In this document: one piece after another, positions 17,194-27,223 of the stretch
Layout: every line of letters starts with the position of its first letter
Position numbering within the stretch: the stretch's first letter is position 1
NCBI RefSeq assembly: GCF_000931465.1
Contig: NZ_CP010892.1
Span: 372,001-436,000 of the forward strand
Source of the DNA: Pseudomonas sp. MRSN 12121
GTDB lineage: Bacteria; Pseudomonadota; Gammaproteobacteria; Pseudomonadales; Pseudomonadaceae
Direction: 5' to 3'
Length of the DNA: 64,000 nt
Notes under the pieces: model-generated
The model's input: only the letters and a program-made list of their open reading frames with translations
Database searches by the model: none
Told to the model about the DNA's origin: nothing
Made by a program: the position numbers and the translations under genes

Positions 17194-17466
17194 TTACTCC
17201 GCGGGTGGAACGTAGCCTTCGGCCTTGGCGTATTCCTCGCCGGAGAAGAACTTGTCCATTTCGCCCTGCAAATATTTGCGGTCGTCGGCGTTCATCATGT
17301 TCAGGCGCTTTTCGTTGATCAGCAGGGTCTGGTGTTTCTGCCAGTCGGCCCAGGCCTTGGCGGACACATGCTCGAAAATCTCCTGGCCCTTGGCGCCCGG
17401 ATACGGAGGACGCTCCAGGCCCGGCAATTGCTCTTTGTACTTGCGGCACATCACGGTGCGGGTCAT
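17194..17466 (-). CDS. yggX: Iron-sulfur-protecting protein YggX
   Basis: A 90-residue YggX, normal length, with Cys7 in [10 protein letters not shown] and the family run '[43 protein letters not shown]'. In enterics YggX protects Fe-S clusters from oxidative damage and is implicated in iron trafficking. It overlaps mutY by four bases (ATGA), a conserved pairing; MutY itself carries an Fe-S cluster. Confidence 0.96.
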   Translation of the reverse strand: MTRTVMCRKYKEQLPGLERPPYPGAKGQEIFEHVSAKAWADWQKHQTLLINEKRLNMMNADDRKYLQGEMDKFFSGEEYAKAEGYVPPAE

Positions 17467-18530
17467 TGCAACTCTCCTGCGTTCAATACGTCGGCCGCGC
17501 GTTTGAGCAGCTTCTTCACCGGGGCGGCGAGGCCCAGGCGCGGCGGGGTGGCGAGGTTATACCAGAGCCAGTCGGCCTCTGCCACGTGCTGGGCGCCGGC
17601 CTGTACCTGCACCAGCCAGGGCTCGATGGCCAGCTGGAAATGGCTGAAGGTGTGCACCAGCCCCGGCAGTTCGTGCTGCTTGCCCAGCTCCAGCGAATGC
17701 TGCAAGGCCAGGTGCTCCAGGTCCGTGAGGTCGTCCAGTTCCGGCAGGCTCCACAAACCGCCCCACAGCCCGCTGGAAGGCCGGCGGTACAAGAGGATCG
17801 CGCCTTCGTGGTTGGCCAGCAGCGGCATCAGGGTGCGCTTCTGTGGCACTTCCTTGCGCGGCTTGGGGATCGGGTAGCGGGTTTCCAGGCCGAGCATGTG
17901 CGCCTCGCAGCCCCGTTCCAGCGGGCACAGCAGGCAGCTGGGCTTGGTGCGGGTGCAGAGGGTGGCGCCCAAATCCATCATCGCCTGGGTGTAGTGGTTC
18001 ACTCGGGTCTGCGGGGTGAAGCGCTCGGCCGCGGCCCACAGTTGCTTGGCCACCTTGGGTTCGCCCGGGTAACCCTCTTGCGCGGTAAAGCGCGCCAGCA
18101 CCCGCTTGACGTTACCGTCGAGGATCGGCGCGCGCAGGCCCATGCTGATGCTGGCGATGGCACCGGCGGTGGACAGGCCGATGCCCGGCAACCCGGTGAG
18201 TTTTTCCACATCGCGGGGAAACTCGCCGCCGTATTCGGCGACCACGATCTGCGCGGTCTTCTGCAGGTTGCGGGCGCGGGTGTAGTAGCCCAGGCCGGTC
18301 CACAGGTGCAGCACTTCGTCTTCCGGCGCGGCGGCCAGGGCCTGGACCGTCGGCAGCGAGGCCATGAACCGGTCGAAGTAGTTGAGCACGGTGCTGACCT
18401 GGGTCTGCTGCAACATGATTTCCGACACCCAGACCCGATACGGGTTGATGTCCTGCTGCCAGGGCAGGTCATGGCGACCGTGGCGGTCGTACCAGTCCAG
18501 GACCGCCGGGGCGAACTGCTCGGCCCTCAT
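17463..18530 (-). CDS. mutY: A/G-specific adenine DNA glycosylase MutY
   Basis: A 355-residue glycosylase that removes adenine mispaired with 8-oxoguanine. Catalytic Glu37 is in [11 protein letters not shown] and Asp138 in [11 protein letters not shown], with the helix-hairpin-helix [15 protein letters not shown] at 111-125. The 4Fe-4S loop has Cys192, 199, 202 and 208 with the exact C-x6-C-x2-C-x5-C spacing. The C-terminal NUDIX-like domain (about 230-350) reads 8-oxoG. It overlaps asmA upstream and yggX downstream by four bases each. Confidence 0.97.
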   Translation of the reverse strand: MRAEQFAPAVLDWYDRHGRHDLPWQQDINPYRVWVSEIMLQQTQVSTVLNYFDRFMASLPTVQALAAAPEDEVLHLWTGLGYYTRARNLQKTAQIVVAEYGGEFPRDVEKLTGLPGIGLSTAGAIASISMGLRAPILDGNVKRVLARFTAQEGYPGEPKVAKQLWAAAERFTPQTRVNHYTQAMMDLGATLCTRTKPSCLLCPLERGCEAHMLGLETRYPIPKPRKEVPQKRTLMPLLANHEGAILLYRRPSSGLWGGLWSLPELDDLTDLEHLALQHSLELGKQHELPGLVHTFSHFQLAIEPWLVQVQAGAQHVAEADWLWYNLATPPRLGLAAPVKKLLKRAADVLNAGELQ

Positions 18531-20755
18531 CGTTTGAACAGCCCCTTGAGTGCGTTTTTCAGTTCCGGGCTGACCTTGTCGCCCAGTTTTTCATCGAGCT
18601 TTTCGCTCAGGCGATCGCCGGCCAGCTTGGCCGCGACCTGGCCCAGGCCATCGCGGTCCAGGCGGCAGGCCTTGGCGCCCAGTTCCAGCGGGCCGCGGCA
18701 GCGCAGCGGCAGTTCGATGCCGGCGAAGCGTTGGCCGACCTGGCAGGCCGGGTCCGGCATGGCGCTGGTGTCGCCTTCGACCACGATGCCGACGCGGTAG
18801 TCCATGCCCAGCACGCGCAGGTCGATGTCGCCGTTGCCGTTGACGCTCATGCCGGGGATGCGCACTTTCAGGTCCGGGTTGCTGGCCACGCCGTTGCGCA
18901 GGGTCAGGTTGCCCTTGAGCTCCTGGAACGGCGTGTCCTTGCCCCGTGGCTCGCTGCTGAGGGTCTTGCGGTTCAGCGTGGCGATGCCCTGGCACAGTTG
19001 CTGTTCGAGGTTGGCGTTGAGCAGCACGCCATTGTTGATGACGAAGCTGGCGCTGCCGTTGAGGCTGTCGATCAGCGCCTTCTGGCTGTTGCCGCTGCTG
19101 GTCAGGTTGCTGTCGAGGGTCACCAGGCCCTTCACGGGCGGGTTCTGCCCCTGGCTTTCCAGGATGCGTTCCACCGGCACGCGGTTGATTTTGGTCCGCA
19201 GGCCCAGCAGCGGTGTCGGCTGGCGTACGTCGAGGTTGCCGCTGGCTTCGAAGCTGCCGTTGTACAGCTCGCCGCGCAGGCTTTCGAGTTGCAGCAGGCC
19301 GCCCTGGCCGTTGGCCTTGAGCGATGCGTTCTGGATCGGCAGCTTGTCCAGGGTCAGCTGGCCGAAGCTCAGGTCGGCGTTCACATCCAGTTTGCCCAGG
19401 CGCTCCACCGGCAGCAGACGCGCGGTGCTCCAGGCGCCCTTGGTCGGTGCCTCGGGCAGCGGCGAGTTGCCGGAGCCGGCGACGGCGCTGGCTTCGCTGC
19501 TCTGCACTTCGGCCTTGCGCGCCACCGCGGCGCTGTTGGCTTCGGCGGATTTAGGCGGCAGGTAGCGGTCGACGTCGAAGGTGTCGGCCTTCAGTTGTGC
19601 GCGCAGGGATTGCTTGGCCAGGTCTTCGACCGCCAGGCGGCCGCTGATGCTGCTGTCGTCGAGCTTCAGGTTGATGTTGTCCAGGGCGATGCTGTTCGGC
19701 GTGGCGGACAGGCGGCTGACCAGCTCGACCTTGCTCAGGCTGCCTTCGGCCATGGCCGGCAGGGTCTGGCCGATGCTGTCGACGAACTTGGCCAGGTCGA
19801 ACTGGGCGATGGAGATTCCGCCATTGAGCTGCGGGGTCTTGTCCAGGTCGTTGACCTTGAGTTCGCCGAGGGCGCGCAGCTGGTTGAGCGAGAGCTTCAG
19901 GCTGTTCCATTCGGCAATGTTGGCGGCCTTGTCCAGCAGCAGCTGGCCCTGGGCGGCGAAGGTCAGGGTCTTGCCTTGCAGCGGATCTCCGGTGGCTTCG
20001 CCGGAGAGCTTCATGTCCTCGAACTGGTAGCGCTGCAGGGCGCGGTCGAAACGCAGTTCGCCATTGAGTTCGGTGCGCACGCGCACGGCCGGCTGGGTGC
20101 TGGCGAGGAAGGCGGTGAGCTTGACCGGCGTGTTGGTCGCTTCATGGACCGGCCCGGTGCTCAGCTGGATGCTTTCGGCGGTGAACTGCTTGCCGCTCCG
20201 CTCGTCGTTGTATTCGACCCGGGCGTTGTTCACGGTCAGGCTGTCGATGTCCAGGCGGATCGGCTGCGCCGGTTTGTCCGCGCTGGCCTGGGCGCCGGCG
20301 GTGGTTTCGGCGGTGCTGGTGGCCGGGGTCTGGGCCTGCTTGTCGACAGGGGCGGCCTTGCCGATGTCTTCCCAGTTGCCGTGGCCGTCCTTGTCGCGGG
20401 TCAGGCGCAGGTTCAGGCCTTCGACCCGCACATCGCTCATCTGCACTTCGCGGCGCAGCAGCGGCAGCACGCGGACCGACAGGCCGAGCATCTGCAGGTC
20501 GGCGAACGGCTGGGTCGGGTTGGCCAGGGTCGCGACGCCGGCTTCGTGCAGTTCGAGGCCGAGCCAGGGGAACAGGCTCCAGCCGATATCGCCATTGAGT
20601 GTCAGCTCGATGTGGGCCTTGTCACGGGCAATCTGGCGAATCTCTTCTTTGTAATCGTTGGGATCAAACAGGTGAGTCAGGGCGAAACCCAGAGCCACGA
20701 TGATCAGCAACAGCCCGAGAAGTACCAGACCCAGGATTTTGCCGAACGCTTTCAT
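18527..20755 (-). CDS. AsmA-family inner-membrane protein
   Basis: A 742-residue AsmA-like protein. A single N-terminal membrane helix (residues about 4-28) anchors a large periplasmic beta-rich body. The AsmA start 'DYKEEIRQIARDKAHIELTLNGDIGWSLFPWLGLELHEAGVATL' is clear, and the C-terminal AsmA segment ('LNGSASFVINNGVLLNANLEQQLCQGIATLN') is also present. A low-complexity Ala/Thr/Gln linker lies at about 155-185. AsmA-like proteins are linked to phospholipid transport to the outer membrane. The ATG at 20755 directly precedes the membrane helix; the longer frame is unsupported. Confidence 0.92.
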   Translation of the reverse strand: MKAFGKILGLVLLGLLLIIVALGFALTHLFDPNDYKEEIRQIARDKAHIELTLNGDIGWSLFPWLGLELHEAGVATLANPTQPFADLQMLGLSVRVLPLLRREVQMSDVRVEGLNLRLTRDKDGHGNWEDIGKAAPVDKQAQTPATSTAETTAGAQASADKPAQPIRLDIDSLTVNNARVEYNDERSGKQFTAESIQLSTGPVHEATNTPVKLTAFLASTQPAVRVRTELNGELRFDRALQRYQFEDMKLSGEATGDPLQGKTLTFAAQGQLLLDKAANIAEWNSLKLSLNQLRALGELKVNDLDKTPQLNGGISIAQFDLAKFVDSIGQTLPAMAEGSLSKVELVSRLSATPNSIALDNINLKLDDSSISGRLAVEDLAKQSLRAQLKADTFDVDRYLPPKSAEANSAAVARKAEVQSSEASAVAGSGNSPLPEAPTKGAWSTARLLPVERLGKLDVNADLSFGQLTLDKLPIQNASLKANGQGGLLQLESLRGELYNGSFEASGNLDVRQPTPLLGLRTKINRVPVERILESQGQNPPVKGLVTLDSNLTSSGNSQKALIDSLNGSASFVINNGVLLNANLEQQLCQGIATLNRKTLSSEPRGKDTPFQELKGNLTLRNGVASNPDLKVRIPGMSVNGNGDIDLRVLGMDYRVGIVVEGDTSAMPDPACQVGQRFAGIELPLRCRGPLELGAKACRLDRDGLGQVAAKLAGDRLSEKLDEKLGDKVSPELKNALKGLFKR

Positions 20756-21234
20756 GGGCGAGTCCTTGTAGTGTCGAATTCGAATGTGGCTCGGGAGTAT
20801 AACGCCCCGGGCCTGGCGGCTGGTCATTGATCGCTGCGGGGTGGTGGCGGTGTTTGCTCGCTTGTTGGGAGGGGGGCTTGAAGTCGCCGCCGTCCCTGTA
20901 GGAGCCAGGCTTGCCGGCGATAGGCTTTGCGCGGTGTGTCAGACGGGACGCTTCGCGGGCAAGCCTCGCTCCTACAGATATTGCAATGGCGGAGGAGTAC
21001 CGACGATTCAGCTATCGGCTTTTTGCGGATTTCGGAGCAGATGATGCGAAAAAGGTGATGGCAGTTTGATTTTTCTGTCACGAGCAAATGGTAATCTCTC
21101 GCAGTTCATCTGCCCTTGCGCGACAAAAAGTCGCACTCTATGGAGCACCACTCGATAAAACGGCCACGTCTGCGTGCAAAGGTCGTGGGTGAAAAGTGGC
21201 CGATGAATAATTCCAATAATTGGGGGAAACACTC
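20756..21234. other. 479-base gap between divergent asmA and the OFA carrier
   Basis: It contains one REP pair (20898-20975) and otherwise the two promoter regions. I see no convincing coding frame or strong -35/-10 pair. Confidence 0.5.
20898..20975. repeat. REP pair
   Basis: A slightly diverged left arm (GTAGGAGCCAGGCTTGCCGG) and a right arm matching the reverse complement of the window's REP consensus, about 30 bases apart. Confidence 0.88.
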
Positions 21235-22896
21235 ATGAGCTCTAGCATCGAGGCGGGCGCCATTGCCGCCCAGCCGGCGTTCTTGTCCAAAGAACGCATT
21301 ATCGCCCGGCCCGGTTTCAACCGTTGGCTGGTTCCACCGGCCGCTCTGGCCATCCACCTGTGCATCGGCATGGCCTACGGCTTCTCGGTGTTCTGGTTGC
21401 CGCTGTCCAAGGCCCTGGGCATTACCGCGCCGGTAGCCTGTGCGCCGGACATGGGCTTTATCGCCCAGGTCTTTTCGTCCCAGTGTGACTGGCCGATCTC
21501 GATGCTCGGCTGGATCTACACCCTGTTCTTCATTTTCCTCGGCTGCTCCGCGGCGATCTGGGGCGGCTGGCTGGAACATGCAGGCCCGCGCAAGGCTGGC
21601 GTGGTATCGGCGCTGTGCTGGTGCGGCGGCCTGCTGATTTCGGCGCTGGGCATCTATACCCACCAGATCTGGCTGATGTGGCTGGGTTCCGGGGTGATCG
21701 GCGGTATCGGCCTGGGCCTGGGCTACATCTCGCCGGTGTCGACCCTGATCAAGTGGTTCCCGGACAAGCGCGGCATGGCCACCGGCATGGCGATCATGGG
21801 CTTCGGCGGCGGTGCGATGGTCGGTGCGCCGCTGGCGGCGGCACTGATGAGCCACTTCGCTTCGCCCACCGGCGTCGGCGTCTGGCAGAGCTTCCTGGTG
21901 ATGGCGGCGATCTACTTCGTGTTCATGATCGGCGGCGCCCTGGCGTATCGCGTGCCGCCGACCGGCTGGAAGCCTGAAGGCTGGACCCCGCCGGCGAAAA
22001 AAGTCGCCAACGCGATGATCACCCACCGTCACGTGCACGTGAACGTGGCCTGGAAGACCCCGCAGTTCCGCCTGGTATGGCTGGTGCTGTGCCTGAACGT
22101 GTCGGCCGGCATCGGCATCCTCGGCATGGCTTCGCCGCTGCTGCAGGAAGTCTTCGGCGGCAAGCTGCTGGGCAACGAATTGGCCTTCGGTCAGCTGGAC
22201 GCCTCGCAACTGGCGTCGATCGCGGCGATCGCGGCCGGCTTCACCGGCCTGCTGAGCCTGTTCAACATCGGCGGCCGTTTCTTCTGGGCGTCGTTCTCCG
22301 ACTACCTGGGGCGCAAGAACACCTACTTCGTGTTCTTCGCCCTGGGCTTTGCCCTCTATGCGCTGATCCCTAACCTCGGGCACCTGGGCAACGTGGCGCT
22401 GTTCGTGGCGGCGTTCTGCATCATCCTGTCGATGTACGGCGGCGGTTTCGCCACGGTCCCGGCCTACCTGGCGGACCTGTTCGGTACGCAGATGGTGGGT
22501 GCGATCCACGGTCGCCTGCTGACCGCCTGGGCGGCGGCGGGCGTGCTGGGCCCGGTGCTGGTGAACTACCTGCGCGAGTATCAGCTGAGCATCGGCGTCG
22601 AGCGCGCAGCGGCCTACGACATCACCCTGTACATCCTCGCCGGCCTGCTGGTGCTGGGGTTCCTGTGCAACCTGCTGGTGCGTCCGGTGGCCGACAAGTA
22701 CTTCATGACCGACGCCGAACTGGCCGCCGAGCAGGCGCTGGGCCATGACAAGGGCGCGGACAGCAGCACCGTGCTGGAGTGGAAAGCCTCGTCCGGCAGC
22801 GTGCCGCTGGCGGTGGCCGCCTGGCTGGTGGTCGGCATCCCGCTGGCGTGGGGCGTGTGGATCACCCTGCAGAAGACCGCGGTGCTGTTCCACTAA
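21235..22896 (+). CDS. OFA-family MFS transporter (oxalate/formate antiporter-like)
   Basis: A 553-residue major facilitator protein with at least 12 transmembrane helices. The opening 'RWLVPPAALAIHLCIGMAYGFSVFWLPLSKALG' and GPRKAGVVSALCW are typical of the OFA subfamily, and DKRGMATGMAIMGFGGGAM is the loop 4/5 signature. The family exchanges small carboxylates; substrate here is not determined. GGGGGA eight bases upstream supports the ATG at 21235 over an upstream TTG. It is a single gene followed by a REP pair. Confidence 0.88.
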   Translation: MSSSIEAGAIAAQPAFLSKERIIARPGFNRWLVPPAALAIHLCIGMAYGFSVFWLPLSKALGITAPVACAPDMGFIAQVFSSQCDWPISMLGWIYTLFFIFLGCSAAIWGGWLEHAGPRKAGVVSALCWCGGLLISALGIYTHQIWLMWLGSGVIGGIGLGLGYISPVSTLIKWFPDKRGMATGMAIMGFGGGAMVGAPLAAALMSHFASPTGVGVWQSFLVMAAIYFVFMIGGALAYRVPPTGWKPEGWTPPAKKVANAMITHRHVHVNVAWKTPQFRLVWLVLCLNVSAGIGILGMASPLLQEVFGGKLLGNELAFGQLDASQLASIAAIAAGFTGLLSLFNIGGRFFWASFSDYLGRKNTYFVFFALGFALYALIPNLGHLGNVALFVAAFCIILSMYGGGFATVPAYLADLFGTQMVGAIHGRLLTAWAAAGVLGPVLVNYLREYQLSIGVERAAAYDITLYILAGLLVLGFLCNLLVRPVADKYFMTDAELAAEQALGHDKGADSSTVLEWKASSGSVPLAVAAWLVVGIPLAWGVWITLQKTAVLFH

Positions 22897-22937
22897 GCAG
22901 TACCTTGCGCCTGGCACCGCTGCCAGGCGCATCCACT

Positions 22938-23024
22938 GTAGGAGCGAGGCTTGCCCGCGATTGGGGATGGCGCGGTGTGCCAGGCCTGCCTCGTTCGCCT
23001 CGAACGTCGACCGGCTGCTCCTAC
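22938..23024. repeat. REP pair (degenerate right arm)
   Basis: The left arm GTAGGAGCGAGGCTTGCCCG is exact; the right arm ends in GCTCCTAC but its inner part has diverged. Confidence 0.8.
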
Positions 23025-23088
23025 ATGTCATGACAGGTATGCCCCCGGCTTTATTGGGTTCAGCCCGTCAGGATGTTGTCCTGCGTGT

Positions 23089-23117
23089 TTCTGTTTAGCC
23101 GTCGTCCGGCCTATAAT
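23089..23117 (+). promoter_or_regulatory. Candidate sigma-70 promoter of the his cluster
   Basis: A perfect TATAAT lies at 23112-23117, 38 bases before hisB. The -35 region 17 bases upstream (TTCTGT, 23089-23094) is a poor match, so strength is uncertain. Confidence 0.6.
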
Positions 23118-23155
23118 GTCCGCCTTTTTCGCCCAATGATTTTGCGGAGCTGGTG

Positions 23156-23749
23156 ATGGCCGAACGTAAGGCGTCCGTCGAGCGCGACACTCTGGAAACC
23201 CAGATCAAAGCCTCGATCAACCTGGATGGCACCGGAAAGGCCCGATTCGATATCGGGGTTCCGTTCCTTGAGCACATGCTGGACCAGATCGCCCGTCACG
23301 GGCTGATCGACCTGGATATCGAAAGCAAGGGCGACCTGCATATCGACGACCACCACACCGTGGAAGACGTCGGCATCACCCTGGGCCAGGCCTTCACCAA
23401 GGCTATCGGCGACAAGAAGGGTATCCGCCGCTACGGTCACGCCTACGTACCGCTCGACGAAGCGCTGTCGCGGGTAGTGATCGACTTCTCCGGCCGTCCC
23501 GGCCTGCAGATGCATGTGCCTTTCACCCGCGCCACCGTGGGCGGCTTCGATGTCGACTTGTTCCAGGAATTCTTCCAGGGCTTCGTCAACCACGCCAACG
23601 TCACCCTGCACATCGACAACCTGCGTGGGCACAACACCCACCACCAGATCGAAACCGTGTTCAAGGCTTTCGGCCGCGCGCTGCGCATGGCCGTGGAGCT
23701 GGATGACCGCATGGCCGGGCAGATGCCGTCGACCAAGGGCGTTCTGTAA
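23156..23749 (+). CDS. hisB: Imidazoleglycerol-phosphate dehydratase HisB
   Basis: A 197-residue monofunctional dehydratase for the sixth step of histidine synthesis (IGP to imidazole-acetol phosphate). The metal-binding His-rich motifs are present: [24 protein letters not shown] and [22 protein letters not shown] upstream and the conserved start [12 protein letters not shown] support the ATG at 23156 instead of the GTG one codon earlier. Its TAA overlaps the hisH ATG by one base (TAATG). Confidence 0.97.
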   Translation: MAERKASVERDTLETQIKASINLDGTGKARFDIGVPFLEHMLDQIARHGLIDLDIESKGDLHIDDHHTVEDVGITLGQAFTKAIGDKKGIRRYGHAYVPLDEALSRVVIDFSGRPGLQMHVPFTRATVGGFDVDLFQEFFQGFVNHANVTLHIDNLRGHNTHHQIETVFKAFGRALRMAVELDDRMAGQMPSTKGVL

Positions 23750-24387
23750 TGCAGACGGTCGCGGTTATCGATTACGGCATGGGCAACCTGCACTCGGTGG
23801 CCAAGGCCCTCGAGCACGTCGGCGCCGGCAAGGTGCTGATCACCAGCGATGCCGAGGTGATTCGCGAAGCCGACCGGGTGGTGTTCCCCGGCGTCGGCGC
23901 GATTCGCGACTGCATGGCGGAGATCCGGCGCCTGGGCTTCGATTCGCTGGTGCGTGAAGTCAGCCAGGACCGTCCGTTCCTCGGCATCTGCGTGGGCATG
24001 CAAGCCTTGCTCGACCGCAGCGAAGAGAACGATGGCGTCGACTGCATCGGCCTGTTCCCCGGCCAGGTGAAGTTCTTCGGCAAGGACCTGGTCGAGGATG
24101 GCGAACACCTGAAAGTCCCGCACATGGGCTGGAACGAGGTAAAGCAGGTGGTGAGCCACCCGCTGTGGCACAACATCCCGGACCTGGCGCGCTTCTATTT
24201 CGTGCACAGCTACTACATCGCCGCCGGCAATGCGCGGCAGGTGGTCGGTAGCGGTCACTACGGCGTCGACTTCGCCGCGGCGCTGGCCGAGGGCTCGCGT
24301 TTCGCCGTGCAGTTCCACCCGGAGAAAAGCCACACCCATGGCCTGCAATTGCTGCAGAACTTCGCCGCGTGGGACGGGCGCTGGTAA
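23749..24387 (+). CDS. hisH: Imidazole glycerol phosphate synthase glutaminase subunit HisH
   Basis: A 212-residue class I glutamine amidotransferase with nucleophile Cys81 in [10 protein letters not shown] and His190/Glu192 in FHPEKSH. It makes ammonia for HisF, with which it forms the IGP synthase complex. It is coupled to hisB and directly abuts the DUF2164 gene. Confidence 0.97.
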   Translation: MQTVAVIDYGMGNLHSVAKALEHVGAGKVLITSDAEVIREADRVVFPGVGAIRDCMAEIRRLGFDSLVREVSQDRPFLGICVGMQALLDRSEENDGVDCIGLFPGQVKFFGKDLVEDGEHLKVPHMGWNEVKQVVSHPLWHNIPDLARFYFVHSYYIAAGNARQVVGSGHYGVDFAAALAEGSRFAVQFHPEKSHTHGLQLLQNFAAWDGRW

Positions 24388-24648
24388 ATGGCCGTCAAGA
24401 AATCCCGGACGCCGATCCTGACCCTCACGCCCGAGCAGGAGAGTGAGGCCAATCGCAAGATCCAGCGTTTCATGGAAGACCGCTTCGAGCTCGACCTGGG
24501 CTCGTTCGAGGCGGCCGAGATCCTTGAGCTCTTTACCCGCGAAATTGCTCCGCACTATTACAACAGGGCGATTTTCGATGTGCAGACCCAGCTCAAAGAG
24601 CGGTTCGAAAGCATCGAAAGCGACCTGTGGGCGCTCGAGAAAAACTGA
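24388..24648 (+). CDS. DUF2164 protein inside the his operon
   Basis: An 86-residue protein with the DUF2164 pattern ('LTPEQESEANRKIQRFMEDRFELDLGSFEAAEILELFTREIAPHYYNRAIFDVQTQLKERFESIESDLWALEK'). It is predicted all-helical and cytosolic. Its ATG starts at the base after the hisH stop, so it is part of the operon, but no role in histidine synthesis is known. Confidence 0.88.
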   Translation: MAVKKSRTPILTLTPEQESEANRKIQRFMEDRFELDLGSFEAAEILELFTREIAPHYYNRAIFDVQTQLKERFESIESDLWALEKN

Positions 24649-24690
24649 TTTTCGAGTGAAGCTGAACAATCGAATTTGAAGGTTTGCCAG

Positions 24691-25428
24691 ATGCTGATTA
24701 TTCCCGCTATCGATCTCAAGGACGGCGCCTGTGTCCGTCTGCGCCAGGGCCGCATGGAAGATTCCACGGTGTTCTCCGATGACCCGGTGAGCATGGCTGC
24801 CAAGTGGGTGGAGGGCGGCTGCCGCCGCCTGCATCTGGTCGATCTGAACGGCGCCTTCGAAGGCCAGCCGGTCAACGGCGAAGTGGTCACCGCCATCGCC
24901 AGGCGCTACCCCAACCTGCCGATCCAGATCGGCGGCGGCATCCGCTCGCTGGAAACCATCGAGCACTACGTCAAGGCGGGTGTGAGCTACGTGATCATCG
25001 GCACCAAGGCGGTGAAGGAGCCGGAGTTCGTCGCCGAGGCCTGCCGCGCCTTCCCGGGCAAGGTGATCGTCGGTCTGGACGCCAAGGACGGTTTCGTCGC
25101 CACCGACGGCTGGGCCGAAGTCAGCAGCGTGCAGGTGATCGACCTGGCCAAGCGCTTCGAAGCCGACGGCGTGTCCGCGATCGTTTATACCGACATCGCC
25201 AAAGACGGCATGATGCAGGGCTGCAATGTCCCCTTCACCGCGGCCCTGGCCGCGGCGACCCGGATTCCGGTAATCGCTTCCGGCGGCATCCACAACCTGG
25301 GCGATATCAAGGCCCTGCTGGACGCCAAGGCGCCGGGGATCATCGGCGCCATCACCGGCCGGGCGATCTACGAAGGCACCCTCGATGTCGCCGAGGCGCA
25401 AGCCTTCTGCGATTCGTATCAAGGCTGA
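24691..25428 (+). CDS. hisA: ProFAR isomerase HisA
   Basis: A 245-residue (beta-alpha)8 barrel isomerase converting ProFAR to PRFAR. Catalytic Asp8 is in [10 protein letters not shown] and Asp130 in VGLDAKDG; phosphate-binding loops GGGIRSLE and ASGGIHN are present. GAAGG ten bases upstream fixes the start at MLIIPAID; the five extra codons of the longer frame are not needed. Confidence 0.97.
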   Translation: MLIIPAIDLKDGACVRLRQGRMEDSTVFSDDPVSMAAKWVEGGCRRLHLVDLNGAFEGQPVNGEVVTAIARRYPNLPIQIGGGIRSLETIEHYVKAGVSYVIIGTKAVKEPEFVAEACRAFPGKVIVGLDAKDGFVATDGWAEVSSVQVIDLAKRFEADGVSAIVYTDIAKDGMMQGCNVPFTAALAAATRIPVIASGGIHNLGDIKALLDAKAPGIIGAITGRAIYEGTLDVAEAQAFCDSYQG

Positions 25429-25438
25429 GGAACTCCCC

Positions 25439-26209
25439 ATGGCGCTGGCTAAACGCATCATCCCTTGCCTGGACGTGGACAACGGTCGCGTGGTCAAGGG
25501 TGTGAAGTTCGAAAACATCCGCGACGCCGGCGACCCGGTGGAAATCGCCCGTCGTTACGACGAGCAGGGTGCCGACGAGATTACCTTTCTCGACATCACC
25601 GCCAGCGTCGATGGCCGCGACACCACCCTGCACACCGTCGAACGCATGGCCAGCCAGGTGTTCATCCCGCTGACCGTGGGCGGTGGCGTGCGCACCGTGC
25701 AGGACATCCGCAACCTGCTCAACGCCGGCGCGGACAAGGTCTCGATCAACACCGCCGCGGTGTTCAATCCTGAGTTCGTCGGCGAAGCGGCGCAGCATTT
25801 CGGCTCGCAGTGCATCGTCGTCGCCATCGATGCGAAGAAGGTCTCCGGCCCGGGCGAAACCCCGCGCTGGGAAATCTTCACCCACGGCGGGCGCAAGCCC
25901 ACCGGGCTGGATGCGGTGGAATGGGCGAAGAAGATGGAAGGCCTGGGCGCCGGTGAGATCCTGCTGACCAGCATGGACCAGGACGGCATGAAAAACGGCT
26001 TCGACCTGGGTGTGACCCGGGCCATCAGCGATGCCCTGGGTATTCCGGTGATCGCTTCCGGCGGCGTCGGCAACCTGCAGCATCTGGCCGACGGCATTCT
26101 CGAAGGTCACGCCAGCGCGGTGCTGGCGGCGAGCATCTTCCACTTCGGCGAGTACACGGTTCCCGAGGCCAAGGCCTACATGGCGCACCGCGGTATCGTC
26201 GTACGCTAG
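25439..26209 (+). CDS. hisF: Imidazole glycerol phosphate synthase cyclase subunit HisF
   Basis: A 256-residue barrel paralogue of HisA. Catalytic Asp in [12 protein letters not shown] and in LLTSMDQDG, with GGGVRTV and ASGGVGN phosphate loops. It joins HisH to make IGP and AICAR. It starts 10 bases after hisA with GAGG seven bases before the ATG. Last gene of the his cluster. Confidence 0.97.
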   Translation: MALAKRIIPCLDVDNGRVVKGVKFENIRDAGDPVEIARRYDEQGADEITFLDITASVDGRDTTLHTVERMASQVFIPLTVGGGVRTVQDIRNLLNAGADKVSINTAAVFNPEFVGEAAQHFGSQCIVVAIDAKKVSGPGETPRWEIFTHGGRKPTGLDAVEWAKKMEGLGAGEILLTSMDQDGMKNGFDLGVTRAISDALGIPVIASGGVGNLQHLADGILEGHASAVLAASIFHFGEYTVPEAKAYMAHRGIVVR

Positions 26210-26322
26210 GTCGATGGCAAGCGGCCTGGCCGCCGCTTGGCGACTTTCGCAGGGCGTAGCCACTGGACAGCATGGCGGGCTCGCGGCACTCTTGGGCACG
26301 CCATGGATTCCGGTAGCCCGTC

Positions 26323-27078
26323 ATGTTCAAACGTCTTCTTCTTGTGCTTGCCAGCGCTTCGGTATTCCTTGCCGCAGGCGCTCGCGCAGCGGAAACGTCC
26401 GGCCCCTCCCTGGTGCTGCTGACGGAAAACTTTCCCCCCTACAACATGGCCCGCAACGGCAAGAACTTCGCCCAGGGCGAGAATATCGACGGCATCGCCG
26501 TGGATATCGTCCGCGAGATGTTCAAGCGTGCCGGGATCAACTACAGCCTGACCCTGCGCTTTCCCTGGGAGCGCATCTACAAGCTCGCCCTGGAGCAGCC
26601 GGGGTACGGCGTGTTTGTCATGGCACGGCTGCCGGATCGGGAGAAGCTGTTCAAGTGGGTCGGCCCCATCGGCCCGGACGACTGGATCATGCTGGCCCGG
26701 GAAGACAGCAAGATCGCCCTGCAATCCCTGGAGCAGGCGCGCAAATACCGGATCGGCGCCTACAAGGGCGATGCCATCGCCGAGACCCTGGCCAAGCAGG
26801 GCTTGAACCCGCTGGTGGTGCTCAAGGATCAGGACAACGCCCGCAAGCTGGTCGAGGGTCATATCGACCTGTGGGCCACCGGTGACCCCGCCGGCCGTTA
26901 CCTGGCCAAGCAAGCGGGCGTGAGCGGGCTCAAGACCGTGCTGCGTTTCCACAGCACCCAGCTGTACCTGGCGCTGAACAAGGAGGTGCCGGACGAAACC
27001 GTCGCCCGGTTGCAGGCCGCGCTGGATCAGTTGCGTCAGGAAGGCCTGGTGGAAGAGATCATGGGCCGCTATCTGTAA
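26323..27078 (+). CDS. Orphan periplasmic SBP_bac_3 substrate-binding protein
   Basis: A 251-residue secreted protein with signal peptide MFKRLLLVLASASVFLAAGARA and the family start LVLLTENFPPYNM. Other segments (DGIAVDIVREMFKRAGINYSL, RLPDREKLFKWVGPIG) fit polar amino-acid-type binding proteins. No permease or ATPase gene is adjacent, so it may serve a transporter elsewhere or act as a sensor-domain relative. It follows hisF after 113 bases and ends at a REP pair. Confidence 0.85.
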   Translation: MFKRLLLVLASASVFLAAGARAAETSGPSLVLLTENFPPYNMARNGKNFAQGENIDGIAVDIVREMFKRAGINYSLTLRFPWERIYKLALEQPGYGVFVMARLPDREKLFKWVGPIGPDDWIMLAREDSKIALQSLEQARKYRIGAYKGDAIAETLAKQGLNPLVVLKDQDNARKLVEGHIDLWATGDPAGRYLAKQAGVSGLKTVLRFHSTQLYLALNKEVPDETVARLQAALDQLRQEGLVEEIMGRYL

Positions 27079-27094
27079 GCAGGCTGGAATCGCT

Positions 27095-27198
27095 ATCGCG
27101 GGCAAGCCTCGCTCCTACAGATTCAAGTCGTTTGCGGCAATTGCGCCCGACACGGCTTCTGTAGGAGCGAGCGGGCGGCGATCCGACTTGCCCGCGAT
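27095..27198. repeat. REP pair
   Basis: The left arm ATCGCGGGCAAGCCTCGCTC...CTAC and an inverted right arm starting GTAGGAGCGAGC, with a short insertion in the second arm. It lies between convergent genes. Confidence 0.85.
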
Positions 27199-27223
27199 GC
27201 GATGTAACGGCCACCGCCAAACC

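Noticed and set aside
18731..20830. 699-codon plus-strand open frame opposite asmA
   Set aside because: It is antisense to a well-supported gene, has Gly/Ala/Val/Gln-biased composition typical of the opposite strand of high-GC genes, and no family motif.
21106..23031. 641-codon minus-strand open frame opposite the OFA carrier
   Set aside because: His/Gln/Arg-rich antisense composition, no domain.
23443..25518. 691-codon minus-strand open frame opposite hisB-hisH-DUF2164-hisA
   Set aside because: It spans four real genes on the other strand and has no motif or ribosome binding site.
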